The notes under the pieces are model-generated. The model saw only the letters and a list, made by a program, of their open reading frames with translations. It was not told the origin of the DNA and searched no databases. From JAGVSR01 sp963750715 (GTDB lineage: Bacteria > Pseudomonadota > Alphaproteobacteria > Rhizobiales > Hyphomicrobiaceae), in assembly GCA_963750715.1 (NCBI GenBank), contig CAVVRP010000003.1:62001-126000 (forward strand): 64,000 nucleotides of DNA, read 5' to 3'. Both the position numbers and the translations under genes were made by a program. Positions 9,908 through 17,976 of the stretch are shown in pieces; position 1 is the stretch's first letter; every line of letters starts with the position of its first letter.

Positions 9908-10393
9908 ATGCAAAGTCAGGCGTCGGCCGAGGGGTTGCGGTCAGACGACGAAGACTCGGGCGGGCGACATAGCATACAGGTCCGGAGTAAACACATGCGC
10001 CACGCAAACATCGTCCCACGCCAACCGCAGCTGGACCTCGACACTCTCCGAGAGACATTGATCTACGTCCTCAGCGACGCACATGCGCCTGAACATTCTG
10101 GCCTCGCATCGGCCCTCCAGCGGGCGATCGAGGAGATCGACTCCCTCCAAACAGCTCCAATCAGCACAGCCAGACTCATCGGACATATTCGCTTCTTGCC
10201 CCGGGTCGCTGCACCAAAACATAGTGCTAAACCTCTTGAGCCCGCCATTACGGGGGAAACGACAACGTCGTCTGTGCCTGCTGATGAGCCGGCAAAAAGG
10301 ACATTGCCTTCGAAGAAAAATCGGACTGGCTACGGTGATCGGGCCTTCCTTCAGCAGGCAATTGCCGACTACTTCAGAATTGGCAAAGCCTAG
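9908..10393 (+). CDS. Hypothetical protein
   Basis: Up to 161 residues; an internal ATG at 9995 (MRHANIVPRQPQLDLDTL) would give 132. The middle contains amphipathic helices (LDTLRETLIYVLSDAHA, SALQRAIEEIDSLQ) and the C-terminal end is basic then helical (RAFLQQAIADYFRIGKA). No signal peptide, membrane segment or known motif. About 115 bases downstream lies a perfect hairpin with a T run that may terminate it. Probably a real small cytoplasmic protein; function unknown. Confidence 0.5.
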   Translation: MQSQASAEGLRSDDEDSGGRHSIQVRSKHMRHANIVPRQPQLDLDTLRETLIYVLSDAHAPEHSGLASALQRAIEEIDSLQTAPISTARLIGHIRFLPRVAAPKHSAKPLEPAITGETTTSSVPADEPAKRTLPSKKNRTGYGDRAFLQQAIADYFRIGKA

Positions 10394-10509
10394 CGGAGCG
10401 CCAAGCCAGATTGCGTCTCCTCACTTGGCTGCCAGCAGAATGTCGACATCTCCATCGACCGCTGTAAGGCGGGCTTCGTCACGCAAGCCATGAATATGGC
10501 AAGTAAGCC

Positions 10510-10549
10510 AATAGTGTCGCATGTCAGACAGCATGCGACACTATTTTTT
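10510..10549 (+). terminator. Perfect 14-bp inverted repeat followed by T run
   Basis: AATAGTGTCGCATG (10510-10523) and CATGCGACACTATT (10532-10545) are exact reverse complements with an 8-base loop, followed by T4. The stem is unusually long and not very GC-rich. As a plus-strand intrinsic terminator it would serve the gene ending at 10393; it could instead be a mobile-element end or a small palindromic repeat. Confidence 0.6.
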
Positions 10550-10661
10550 AAAGCGATTGATCTGGGCAAACACGCTTCTATTAGTCGATCAGAACACGCG
10601 TTTGTTCATGAGCGCAAAACGATTTTGTGTTTCCACAAGCATGCAACGCTCGTTGTCGTTT

Positions 10662-11066
10662 CTATCGTGGGTCTATGGCATTCCGCCGTGCGTCCCTCAT
10701 ATAGTATAACCAAGGCTTATCTTCCCGTGAATTTTGGCACTTTTTGAGGGGAAGGATCTCATTTGGTAGCATTCTAGAAATAGAATGGTTGGTGTATCGA
10801 TCCATGAGGATTGCGAAGGCGTAATCAAGATAGATGCCTTGCTTACTCATTAGGTAGGTGAAGTCTAGCAACGTTCCTCCCGGAGCCAAGAAATCACCCG
10901 TATACCAAGAGCCCGCGCCAGGCAATTCGCGATCAATTCCGGAAATAAGTGACCTTAAAGTTCTGTACCTCGCTCGACAGCTATGGGCGCTATGATTTCG
11001 ATCTAAGGCCCGCTGCATGAGAACCGATCGTGACGTGTTCTTGATCGTGGCCCTCTCGCTTCGCAC
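10662..11066 (-). CDS. Possible hypothetical protein in AT-rich region
   Basis: A 134-residue frame with a coherent stretch (LPGAGSWYTGDFLAPGGTLL, then SKQGIYLDYAFAILMDRYTN) rich in aromatic and Gly residues. Composition differs from the high-GC neighbours, as does the DNA. No start with a good ribosome binding site and no recognised family. It could be the remnant of a foreign gene or a chance frame. Confidence 0.25.
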   Translation of the reverse strand: MRSERATIKNTSRSVLMQRALDRNHSAHSCRARYRTLRSLISGIDRELPGAGSWYTGDFLAPGGTLLDFTYLMSKQGIYLDYAFAILMDRYTNHSISRMLPNEILPLKKCQNSREDKPWLYYMRDARRNAIDPR

Positions 11067-12290
11067 GTGCTCGAAGAAGGCTTGGTAGTTGTTTTCTGGA
11101 ACGCAAAATCTCTTGACGAGTTCGACATATCGGGCGGGATAACTTTCGTAGGGAAATACGTCTATCTAAAGGTTCGTTCTCAACGGGGCTTGAAAAATTA
11201 TTTATTGATTTCCATGTTCATATTATCCTATTTTGCTTCTATTTACGTTGCCTTTTTTAAACGATCATGTTCTCATCTCATTGGCTATTCCTTTTCTAAT
11301 TGATTGATGTTTTTGGTCCGTCGCGCGTCCTTTCAATCTTCAGACAAGCCTAAAAAGTTAAGCAAGTCCGCCGGGCGGAACCAGTTGCGCAAAACGCAAC
11401 GTCGTCACACCTCTGACGGCATCTCTGCGTTTGCTGACCGGGCTCTGTGACGAGTGGCCTAGCGGGCATTTTGGCCGTAGCCGATCAAGTCGCCCGCCCA
11501 GACCTCCATGAGGGCGGTTGACGACGCCCGAGCCAGATGAGGACCTGAAGTTTTCTGATCTCCTGTCAACGAAGCAAAGCGGGACACCACAAGCCTCCGT
11601 TTGATCGACAAATATACTTGCCAAAGTTGAGCTACTCCTCCGTATTTTAAGAGTAATAATCAGGCTTATTATTCAGATTGTATTTTAAACGCAGCATTAT
11701 AAGCTGATAAATTGAATATAATATCAGATTTATATTCACTACCACCTCAACGAGGCAGTACTTATGCGACGTTCTTACTTGAGCGTCACTGTGGCGCGCT
11801 ACTTGAGGCCGGCGTCAACAAGAATAAGTTGCTGTTTCTACACAATCTTCGTGGAATTAATTTCGTTATTACATGACGTTGAGCTTTTTACACAATGCTT
11901 CATGGAATTAATTTCGTTATTACTATGAGTAACTTGCGGCCACCATGTAACCCAGCTGACTGAGCGATGGAGATTGAAGACGCGAAGTGCGACCAGAATC
12001 CAGCAGGTCGCTGCCGTCTCAGACACCCGACAGTTCCCACCGTTGAAGAATCCACAACGTGCCCGCGGTCTAATATCCCGCTGATATGAAAGACCTTTTG
12101 CTGCGGTGAAATCGTATGCGTCCGGCTTTGCGAATTTTTTGCGAAAATGGGCCTCTTTTTTTTCGTCCCGAGGTGCGGCCACCAATCGGTGAAACTTGTA
12201 GCGGCAGCCAGAACCACCCTAAGGCCATCGCCTTGACCGCGCGTCTGCGGGTTGCTGGAGGCCTCGATCAGGTCGGGTCGAGCACGGAGC
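11067..12290. other. AT-rich stretch without convincing genes
   Basis: About 1.2 kb whose first 850 bases are much more AT-rich than the rest of the window. Frames of 60-140 residues occur but show no signal, motif or start. It contains one imperfect direct repeat pair (11839-11923, listed separately). GC rises again after about 11930. It may be a decayed mobile element or foreign insertion; I see no transposase fragment. Confidence 0.5.
11839..11923. repeat. Imperfect direct repeat, two copies with 50-bp period
   Basis: Copy 1 (11839-11872) and copy 2 (11889-11923) share TACACAAT, CTTC and TGGAATTAATTTCGTTATTAC, differing by one inserted G and one A/G change. Only two copies are visible. 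Tandem operator sites or a duplication scar are possible; no gene start lies just downstream on either strand. Confidence 0.7.
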
Positions 12291-12510
12291 ATGAGCGAAG
12301 CCCGTACTGTGCACATCCGCATCGATGGCTACGTCCAGGACGTCGGGTATCGGGCGTGGGCAGAGCGCACCGACCTCGCTGTGGACTTAAACGTACGCCT
12401 GATGAACCGGAGCGACAGCTCAGTCGAGGCCCTCCTTGACGGAACCGGCTTGCGTCGCCGACACGGCAAGGACCGCCGGCCGAGCGTGTCAGCCGTGTTG
12501 TCATCTGAGA
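12291..12510 (+). pseudogene. Acylphosphatase remnant
   Basis: From the ATG at 12291 the frame encodes an acylphosphatase beginning: TVHIRIDGYVQDVGYRAWAE contains the family signature with the phosphate-binding Arg, but G-Q-G-V-G-Y-R has become VQDVGYR. It then has a recognisable but altered second motif (NRSDSSVEALLDGT; the family has N-R-x-D-G-x-V-E). After about residue 50 similarity stops and the frame runs into Arg-rich shadow sequence to 12836. The intact enzyme (about 90-95 residues) hydrolyses acyl phosphates. Missing C-terminal half and a changed signature indicate a degraded copy, although one further indel in the assembly could contribute. Confidence 0.55.
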
Positions 12511-12576
12511 AGAAGGCGTGGGCGCGTATTCGGGCTTTGAAGTGCGCTAACAGGAGTTCCCGCCGGGCCAATGCTG

Positions 12577-13443
12577 TCAGTCGGACGCTTTCGGTGTCAC
12601 TGTCGAAGAGATGTGGATTGACGCTGTTTCTAAAGGCAGACGAGCGAGTTCATAAATCGCGATCGCAGCGTCGATCTCAGCGTTGCGAGCGTGGACAAAG
12701 ACCAGCGTACGCTGCGTCGTATAGGCGAGGAGCGAGCCTTCTATCTCCTCGTTCCGCGCCTTGGCAAATCTCTCGGCACTCCGCGACTCGTAGGCCGCCA
12801 CGGCCGTTTCGATTTCCGCGTTGCGAGCCTGGGTGAAGGCGAGCGTGCGTTGCCCAGCGTACGCAAGCAGCGTGGTCTCGATCTCGGTGTTGCGGGCCTC
12901 GGCAAATCTCTCGGCACTCCGCAACTCGTAGGCGGCCACGGCCGTTTCGATTTCCGCGTTGCGGGCCTGGGTGAAGGCGAGCGTGCGTTGCCCAGCGTAC
13001 GCAAGCAGCGTGGTCTCGATCTCGGTGTTGCGGGCCTCGGCAAATCTCTCGGCACTCCGCGACTCGTAGGCGGCCACGGCCGTTTCGATTTCTGCGTTGC
13101 GAGCCTGGGTGAAGGCGAGCGTGCGTTGCCCAGCGTACGCAAGCAGCGTGGTCTCGATCTCGGTGTTGCGGGCCTCGGCAAATCTCTCGGCACTCCGCGA
13201 CTCGTAGGCGGCCACGGCCGTTTCGATTTCCGCGTTTCTGGCCTGGGTAAAGGCCAGCGTGCGTTGCCCAGTGTCCGCGAGGAGCGACGTCTCGATCTCC
13301 GTGTTGCGGGCCTGAATGAAAGCCGCATCGTGCCCAACTTGAGAAGCCGCCGCTTGCTCCTCTGTACGAATCTTGGTCTGCGCCAGAATTAATAGGGCCA
13401 GCGCCGTGGCGAATGCTCCAACGCCGATACGCAAATTCAACAT
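12577..13443 (-). CDS. Membrane-anchored protein of ten 23-residue tandem repeats
   Basis: 288 residues. The ATG at 13443 has AAGGA about ten bases upstream. Residues 1-22 form a hydrophobic anchor or signal (MLNLRIGVGAFATALALLIL). Residues 45-274 are ten consecutive 23-residue units, each opening with ARN(T/A/E)EIE. Two unit types alternate: one continues with LLAYAGQRTLAFTQ, the other with AVAAYESRSAERFAE, so the DNA period is 138 bp. The end (HISSTVTPKASD) is non-repetitive. The residue pattern is strongly helical and charged, suggesting a long helical rod in the periplasm. The middle DNA copies are almost identical, pointing to recent expansion. I know no family with this unit; function unknown. 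Confidence 0.75.
   Translation of the reverse strand: MLNLRIGVGAFATALALLILAQTKIRTEEQAAASQVGHDAAFIQARNTEIETSLLADTGQRTLAFTQARNAEIETAVAAYESRSAERFAEARNTEIETTLLAYAGQRTLAFTQARNAEIETAVAAYESRSAERFAEARNTEIETTLLAYAGQRTLAFTQARNAEIETAVAAYELRSAERFAEARNTEIETTLLAYAGQRTLAFTQARNAEIETAVAAYESRSAERFAKARNEEIEGSLLAYTTQRTLVFVHARNAEIDAAIAIYELARLPLETASIHISSTVTPKASD
12622..13311. repeat. 138-bp tandem repeats inside the repeat-protein gene
   Basis: Five 138-bp periods (ten 69-bp half units). The central copies differ by only a few bases, while the first and last half units are more diverged. Such arrays change copy number easily and can collapse in assembly, so the count here may not be exact. Confidence 0.85.
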
Positions 13444-13607
13444 GGCCGCCCATCCTTCGATTTCTGAACTATCACCAATTGACTGCTGACTTCTTTCGTA
13501 TTTGAAGCGAATTGGCTTAAGGTTCGGTGTACTTTAGAAACCATACCGTCTTTAATCGAAGCCTCATTCGCTACGGCCGACAGGTAAGGTTGAGGATCGC
13601 AGGGCCA

Positions 13608-13919
13608 ATGCTTCGCAACGCGGGCCATGCTCCCGTCAGCCGCAGTTGGTTGCGTGTGGCGGTGTTTGCCCTAGGCGGGTTACAGACTGCCGCAATATTG
13701 GGCCTGCTTGGACTTTTAGCGAGTAGTGGCCAGCTCGCGTCAGGCGAAGCACTCAGCCGCAGCATGGCTTGGGCCATAGTCGCGATTTATGGTGGCCCAT
13801 ACCTCCTTCTCGTGGTCCCGGCGCTGGTCTTGGCCTTGGTCAACCGCCATCTGGCTTTCGCTTTAACCCTGTGTCTCGTGTCGTTGCCCGTCGGAATTTT
13901 TTTGTTCCGCGCGGCCTGA
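13608..13919 (+). CDS. Small membrane protein
   Basis: 103 residues from the ATG at 13608 (the frame is open to 13527). Three hydrophobic segments are seen: LRVAVFALGGLQTAAILGLL, then AWAIVAIYGGPYLLLVVPAL, then FALTLCLVSLPVGIFLF, joined by short polar loops. No signature motif. An inner-membrane protein of unknown function, divergent from the repeat-protein gene with about 160 bases between them. Confidence 0.6.
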   Translation: MLRNAGHAPVSRSWLRVAVFALGGLQTAAILGLLGLLASSGQLASGEALSRSMAWAIVAIYGGPYLLLVVPALVLALVNRHLAFALTLCLVSLPVGIFLFRAA

Positions 13920-14343
13920 CGGGCAGGTCCGGTTCTCGACTGCCCGCGTCCAAATTGTCGGCGCTCGCACATCCAGACCTGCGGCGAAAGCGTGGCCAAT
14001 TTTCCCCCACCGGCACACCGGACACGTCTAACGCCTCCATCCCAACGTCCGAGACAACAACCGCTAAGTCCCTAACGGTTGCTCTCCCTTCCGACCCGAA
14101 ACAACGCAGACTATTTCCAAAGAAGGGAATTTCGGAGTACAATTCCCAAGCTTGAATTCGCGTCCGCATTACAGGACTTAAAAAAGGGCTCCCTGCACAA
14201 ATTCAAATGGTCGCGGTGAGGCACCTATCCGGACACAAGGCCATCGCCGCCGTATGCATTTGCTGAGGAGCAGGTGCGGCGATACTGATTTATGCAATCG
14301 CCAACGCGAAGAGTCGGACCCGTTAACTGACTGGAAAAAAGTT

Positions 14344-14856
14344 ATGAAACCTGCTGAACGCGCCGACAACGTGGCTCGCGACGCCATACTGAAGCTCCTG
14401 TCGGATGACGAGCTCGCGAAAGTCAGCAACGCTGAGAGCGCGTATCAATTGGCCGACGGCGATGAGTACATCGACCTACGAAATCTCAGTCAAGGCGTCC
14501 AGATCAGCGGATCTGCCAGCCCTCTGACAATGGGGCACGTCCTTCCACGTCGCGCCGTGCGTGACGAAACCTGGAACAGGATCGTTGCTCAACTCGGCCG
14601 TGGGGCGCGCGTCGCACCGGCATCGTCCCGGCCAAGCCCGGCAACACGTGCACGACCGTCGCTATTTGAGAATCGCGAATTCAAGATCCATTTCGCGATT
14701 TACGTGGCCGTGAACGCCCTTCTGATCGCTCTCAACTTATGGGCCACGCCCGGTAAAATATGGGCCATTTGGCCCTTGCTCGGATGGGGCATCGGCATAG
14801 CCGCACACGCCTTCGGCGTGCTTCGCTCCTCTCCCAGCTCACGAAGCCTACGATAA
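14344..14856 (+). CDS. 2TM-domain membrane protein
   Basis: 170 residues from the ATG at 14344. The N-terminal half is soluble and acidic (RDAILKLLSDDELAKVSNAE; DGDEYIDLRNLSQGVQ). The C-terminal part (FKIHFAIYVAVNALLIALNL, then WAIWPLLGWGIGIAAHAFGV) has the 2TM-domain pattern: two hydrophobic helices with a conserved F-x-x-H start, a Trp-rich middle and a terminal H-A-F. This domain also occurs C-terminal to other modules in Hyphomicrobiales. The role of the soluble half is unknown. Domain call fairly secure; start chosen as the first ATG with coding-like sequence. Confidence 0.65.
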   Translation: MKPAERADNVARDAILKLLSDDELAKVSNAESAYQLADGDEYIDLRNLSQGVQISGSASPLTMGHVLPRRAVRDETWNRIVAQLGRGARVAPASSRPSPATRARPSLFENREFKIHFAIYVAVNALLIALNLWATPGKIWAIWPLLGWGIGIAAHAFGVLRSSPSSRSLR

Positions 14857-15080
14857 CCTGACAGCACCGGTGCGGGAGCATGAACTCGGCGTCAATGGCT
14901 GACGGGAATGCGTGGAAGCGGGCCTGATCGTCAGCGTCCAGCACCACATGTTCGGCGGTCAATCCGTGCCTCACCACATTTGCGGCCGCTGTTCCTCTTG
15001 CCGGTTTCGGTGCGCGGCCTTGGCCCGGGCGTTGCGATGGTTGGTCTGCACCTGCTCGTCGGTTGCCATAGCTTTCTCGA

Positions 15081-16265
15081 TTAGCGGGGTGGCTGAGGCG
15101 CGTCCGGCAGTCTGTCATCCGCATCGTCCGCGGAGGCGACGATCTCGACCGAACTTTCGCGGTTCTGGGCTGGACCCTCATCATCTTGCTCGCCATGGCG
15201 CGAGGCGGCCCACAGCCGCGCCGCAATCTTCATCGGCTCGAGAATGCCGTGGCGCGCCCACCAGGCTTGCTCGTCGGCGGTCTTGTGCAGGGAGTCGTGA
15301 TGCCCTGCACAAAGCGGCACCGTGTACTCGTCCGAGACCTTCATGGCCATGGCACGGGGCTGCGCAAACTTGAGGTGATGTGCGTGTGCCGGCCTTCGTC
15401 CGCAGATGAGGCACGGCTGCTGGGCGACGAACGCCAGGTGGGGCTTGCTGCGCAGGCGTTTCTCTTTGGCAATGGCTAACGCTACTGGTGCGACTTTCCC
15501 CTGGGGCGAGGCATCCAAAGGGCGCGCTTTTCCAAGAACGCGCGCACGCGCTTTGAGCGCCGACACAACCGCCGGCACGGGATCGCTGTCGGCGTCTATG
15601 GCGCGAGCCTTCAGAGCCGCGAAGCTGTCGCTATTGGCATGCCAAAACTCGTAAAGTGAGTTGACCGTCGGCAGCATCGATACGGCGCTCAGCGCCGCCC
15701 CGACGAAGTCTTCACTCCGTGCGAAACGTTCGGTGCGGCCATTGCGGGTCAGTATCAGCGCTTCCAATGAAGGTACCACGCCCGAGGGGGCATGGCGCGC
15801 GAGCGCACCTGTATCGGCCTTGCGCGGCGCCTTCGTCACCTTGGCTCTACCGCGATCATAAAGGGCTAAGCCAAAAGGATTGCCAAACGTGGCCAGCGCT
15901 CGCTTGGTGGCGTCGGTCTCCGCAGCCTTGAGACCGACCTCATGCGCCAGCTCTGCTGAACCCGATCGTCCACTCCCCGTGCCAATGCCTTCCCGGACAA
16001 TAACGGCGCCTCCGGCGCGGACGGTGATGCGCACCTTGGCGGTATAGAAGCACACCGTCTGTCCGTGCTGCATCTCGGTCCACAGGCACCGGGGTGCCAT
16101 GGTCACCCGATCCCAGCTGTCGTAACCGAAGATCCGGTTGGCCTCGGCAATGACATGCCACCCCTCGACGTAGGCAATGGGGGATCCATGACTGGCCCGC
16201 GTCTTGACGTGGCGGAAGCTCAGCTTGGCCTTGAGCGCCTTGCGCTGTTCGTCAGTGAACGCCAT
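15081..16265 (-). CDS. Rad52/Rad22-type single-strand annealing protein fused to an HNH-like domain
   Basis: 394 residues from the ATG at 16265, with GAGGA upstream; it overlaps the stop of the Gp157-like gene (TGATG). Residues about 10-170 match the Rad52/22 annealing family (SFRHVKTR, GWHVIAEANRIFGYDSWDR, EGIGTGSG, KAAETDATKRALATFGNPFG). The C-terminal part (CLICGRRPAHAHHLKF, then VPLCAGHHDSLHKTADEQAW) is a DUF968/HNH-type zinc-binding nuclease-like domain with C-x2-C, H-H and C-x2-H-H. Rad52-like proteins anneal single strands in phage recombination. With the adjacent Gp157-like protein and divergent XRE regulator this looks like a phage or integrative-element recombination module. Domain calls are secure; nuclease activity is an inference. 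Confidence 0.8.
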   Translation of the reverse strand: MAFTDEQRKALKAKLSFRHVKTRASHGSPIAYVEGWHVIAEANRIFGYDSWDRVTMAPRCLWTEMQHGQTVCFYTAKVRITVRAGGAVIVREGIGTGSGRSGSAELAHEVGLKAAETDATKRALATFGNPFGLALYDRGRAKVTKAPRKADTGALARHAPSGVVPSLEALILTRNGRTERFARSEDFVGAALSAVSMLPTVNSLYEFWHANSDSFAALKARAIDADSDPVPAVVSALKARARVLGKARPLDASPQGKVAPVALAIAKEKRLRSKPHLAFVAQQPCLICGRRPAHAHHLKFAQPRAMAMKVSDEYTVPLCAGHHDSLHKTADEQAWWARHGILEPMKIAARLWAASRHGEQDDEGPAQNRESSVEIVASADDADDRLPDAPQPPR

Positions 16266-16774
16266 CACTTGGTCCTCAAACTCAGCTGCATCTGGGGAAC
16301 CGCCAGAGCGACGCCGTCGACTTCGGCTCCGGCTTTGAGCGCCGCCAACAGGCCCAGCTTGTCGAGCTTTGCCGGCTGCGGTTTCCAATAAGCCGCCGGG
16401 ATCTTGTCCTCGGCCAACACCTCGACGGCCGGTACGCCCTGGCGCAAAGACGCGGTGAAGTCGGCTGCGGTGAGTTTGGGGATGTCGGCCTCGGCCATGG
16501 CGCGAAGCGCCAGTTGCCTTTTGCGCTTGGCGCGCTCTTCGAGCCGCTCCAGCCTGGCCTTCATATCGGCGAGACGTGTGGACAGGCCACCGGCCAAGGC
16601 TTCATCGTCTAGTGCCGAGCGGATGACCTCGGCTAGCATCTCCCGAAGATCGGTGATTCCTTCGAGAGTATCTTGAAGGGTGTCATCGTCAATTTCGGGA
16701 AAGTCGGCGATGAGCTGGTTGCGAAGTGCTTTGTAATTTGCGGTCTCGAATGACACGCCCAATTGGGTACGCAT
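16265..16774 (-). CDS. Gp157-like (Siphovirus) helical protein
   Basis: 169 residues from the ATG at 16774 with GGAGAG upstream. The pattern is that of the phage Gp157 family: an N-terminal acidic helical part (EIDDDTLQDTLEGITDLREM), a Lys/Arg/Glu coiled coil (KARLERLEERAKRKRQLALR), then a small beta region (KLTAADFTASLRQGVPAVEV) and the closing P-A-A-Y-W-K motif (EDKIPAAYWKPQPAKLDK). It is translationally coupled to the Rad52-HNH gene. Members of this family occur beside phage recombination genes and have been linked to phage-resistance phenotypes in streptococci; the molecular role is unclear. Confidence 0.75.
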   Translation of the reverse strand: MRTQLGVSFETANYKALRNQLIADFPEIDDDTLQDTLEGITDLREMLAEVIRSALDDEALAGGLSTRLADMKARLERLEERAKRKRQLALRAMAEADIPKLTAADFTASLRQGVPAVEVLAEDKIPAAYWKPQPAKLDKLGLLAALKAGAEVDGVALAVPQMQLSLRTK

Positions 16775-16861
16775 GACAGCTCTCCAAAATGCAAACGAGC
16801 TCTTTCGTATCACTATCGATGCCAAAAATCAAGTGAAAGCATCAATGTCGAGCCTTTTTTG
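16775..16861. promoter_or_regulatory. Divergent promoter/operator region of the phage-type module
   Basis: The 87 bases between the minus-strand recombination genes and the plus-strand XRE regulator contain an imperfect inverted repeat (ATCGATGC and GCATCAAT, 7 of 8 complementary, about 16 bases apart) around 16816-16845. A neighbouring XRE protein is the natural candidate ligand. I infer an operator; no promoter boxes are clear. Confidence 0.35.
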
Positions 16862-17104
16862 GTGATTTACCCGCTTCAGATTCGAGCCGCCCGAGCGCTC
16901 CTTGGGCTCAGCCAGCAGGACCTGGCCGAGCTATCAGCTGTAGGGCTCGCAACACTGAAAAGAGTTGAGGCTTCAGGTGAGCTAACCGGCACAGCCCAGA
17001 CGATGGCCCGAATTCAAAGGGCCTTGGAGACGGCGGGGGTGATCTTCATAGCTCAAGACGGCGCCAACGGACCCGGCGTCCGCCTGAGGCAGCCCTTACC
17101 CTGA
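16862..17104 (+). CDS. XRE-family HTH transcriptional regulator
   Basis: 80 residues from a GTG at 16862; the frame is open to 16763 but the upstream part overlaps the opposite gene and reads as non-coding. The helix-turn-helix is clear: IRAARALLGLSQQDLAELSA, then VGLATLKRVEASGELTG, followed by TMARIQRALETAGVIFIAQD, the layout of small XRE repressors. It is divergent from the Gp157-like/Rad52 genes and probably controls them. No start with a good ribosome binding site was found, so the N-terminus is uncertain. Confidence 0.7.
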   Translation: MIYPLQIRAARALLGLSQQDLAELSAVGLATLKRVEASGELTGTAQTMARIQRALETAGVIFIAQDGANGPGVRLRQPLP

Positions 17105-17524
17105 GCTGATCCCATTCACACAAGATCGCCTCCGCGTAACGAAGCCAAACTCCGTCATTGATGTCGAGCCGATCGCCGTCACGATCGATCGCTTGAAGTT
17201 GAGTCCGGCTGCGTTCAGGACGCGGCGCAAATAGCCAAGGGGGTCCTGGGCCAGTCACTGCTGACGAGGAAGACAAGGCTGGCTGGCAAGACCGTCATTC
17301 GCTGTTTTAATCATTATGCAGATTAACTGGTCATGCCCTTCGCTTTTCAAATCGAAGCCAATTTCGATTGGCTCAGTCCGATGCGATCGACAGGACGAAA
17401 CCGCCTCAAAAGCGCGCCGTGCAGACGTGCCTGAACCAGGCCCCACACCGGCGCCCAATGTCTTTACAGTTCGATAACGCATTTGCCGTAACGCTGGCTC
17501 TTTAGCTCAGTGCGGTAGCGAGCG
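17105..17524. other. Intergenic stretch; possible minus-strand fragment and tRNA-like half
   Basis: About 420 bases. A minus-strand frame (17046-17276) has a coherent piece (AIDRDGDRLDINDGVWLRYA) but no good start and overlaps the XRE gene, so it may be a gene fragment. At about 17496-17520 the sequence GGCTCTTTAGCTCAGTGCGG resembles the 5' half of a tRNA, but no anticodon or T arm follows. No repeat seen. Confidence 0.4.
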
Positions 17525-17941
17525 ATGTTTCGAGTTCTCAAATTGACGCTCGTGGCGCTCCTCAGCTACGCGATAGCGACGGCGACGCCGACCCAGCAAA
17601 TGGCCATGATGCAAGGCGCGCACGCCCTCGGCGATGCGACGGTCGACGCCTGCACACGGGAGGGCAGCCCCTGCCAGCGAGCCATCGCCTTGCTCCGGTG
17701 GGCACTCGCCACCTCCGGTGTCCTGAACACGACCGGCTCCCGAGCTTCGATGACCGACGCCGTGCCGGTCCAACCGTCGTCATCTCTCTCAAGCCCCGCC
17801 TTCACCGGCCGCCCGCTCCAAATCGGTCCGTCCCCTCGTCAACCTTGCTGTCGCTCACTGCGATACGAGACGCGATCCGACACTATGGCCGCGCCATTAA
17901 CGTCCTTTTTGTTCGGCCCCTTTACACACTGGAGGGCATGA
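17525..17941 (+). CDS. Possible small exported protein
   Basis: 138 residues; the start MFRVLKLTLVALLSYAIATA looks like a signal peptide, followed by a helical stretch with two cysteines (DACTREGSPCQRAIALLRW). After about residue 75 the composition becomes Ser/Pro/Arg-rich and may be out of frame. No recognised domain. It precedes a DUF218-type gene on the same strand by 35 bases. Probably real in its first half. Confidence 0.4.
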   Translation: MFRVLKLTLVALLSYAIATATPTQQMAMMQGAHALGDATVDACTREGSPCQRAIALLRWALATSGVLNTTGSRASMTDAVPVQPSSSLSSPAFTGRPLQIGPSPRQPCCRSLRYETRSDTMAAPLTSFLFGPFTHWRA

Positions 17942-17976
17942 TGTGACCTCCTCCTTCTTTTGAGTTTCGACGAGCC

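Noticed and set aside
11067..11303. 78-residue frame in the AT-rich island
   Set aside because: Hydrophobic, Phe/Ser/Leu-rich content follows directly from the AT-rich DNA; there is no start signal.
12622..13311. Possible CRISPR-like array from regular repeats
   Set aside because: The repeat period is 138 bp with no unique spacers and stays in one open frame with a signal-like start, so it is a protein repeat.
13769..14155. 128-residue plus-strand frame after the small membrane protein
   Set aside because: Overlaps the membrane-protein gene out of frame and has Ser/Pro/Arg-rich, non-coding-like composition.
17490..17524. tRNA gene suggested by GGCTCTTTAGCTCAGT
   Set aside because: The D-arm-like GCTC/GAGC pairing is present, but no anticodon stem or TTCGA-containing T arm follows at the required distance; at most a remnant or coincidence.
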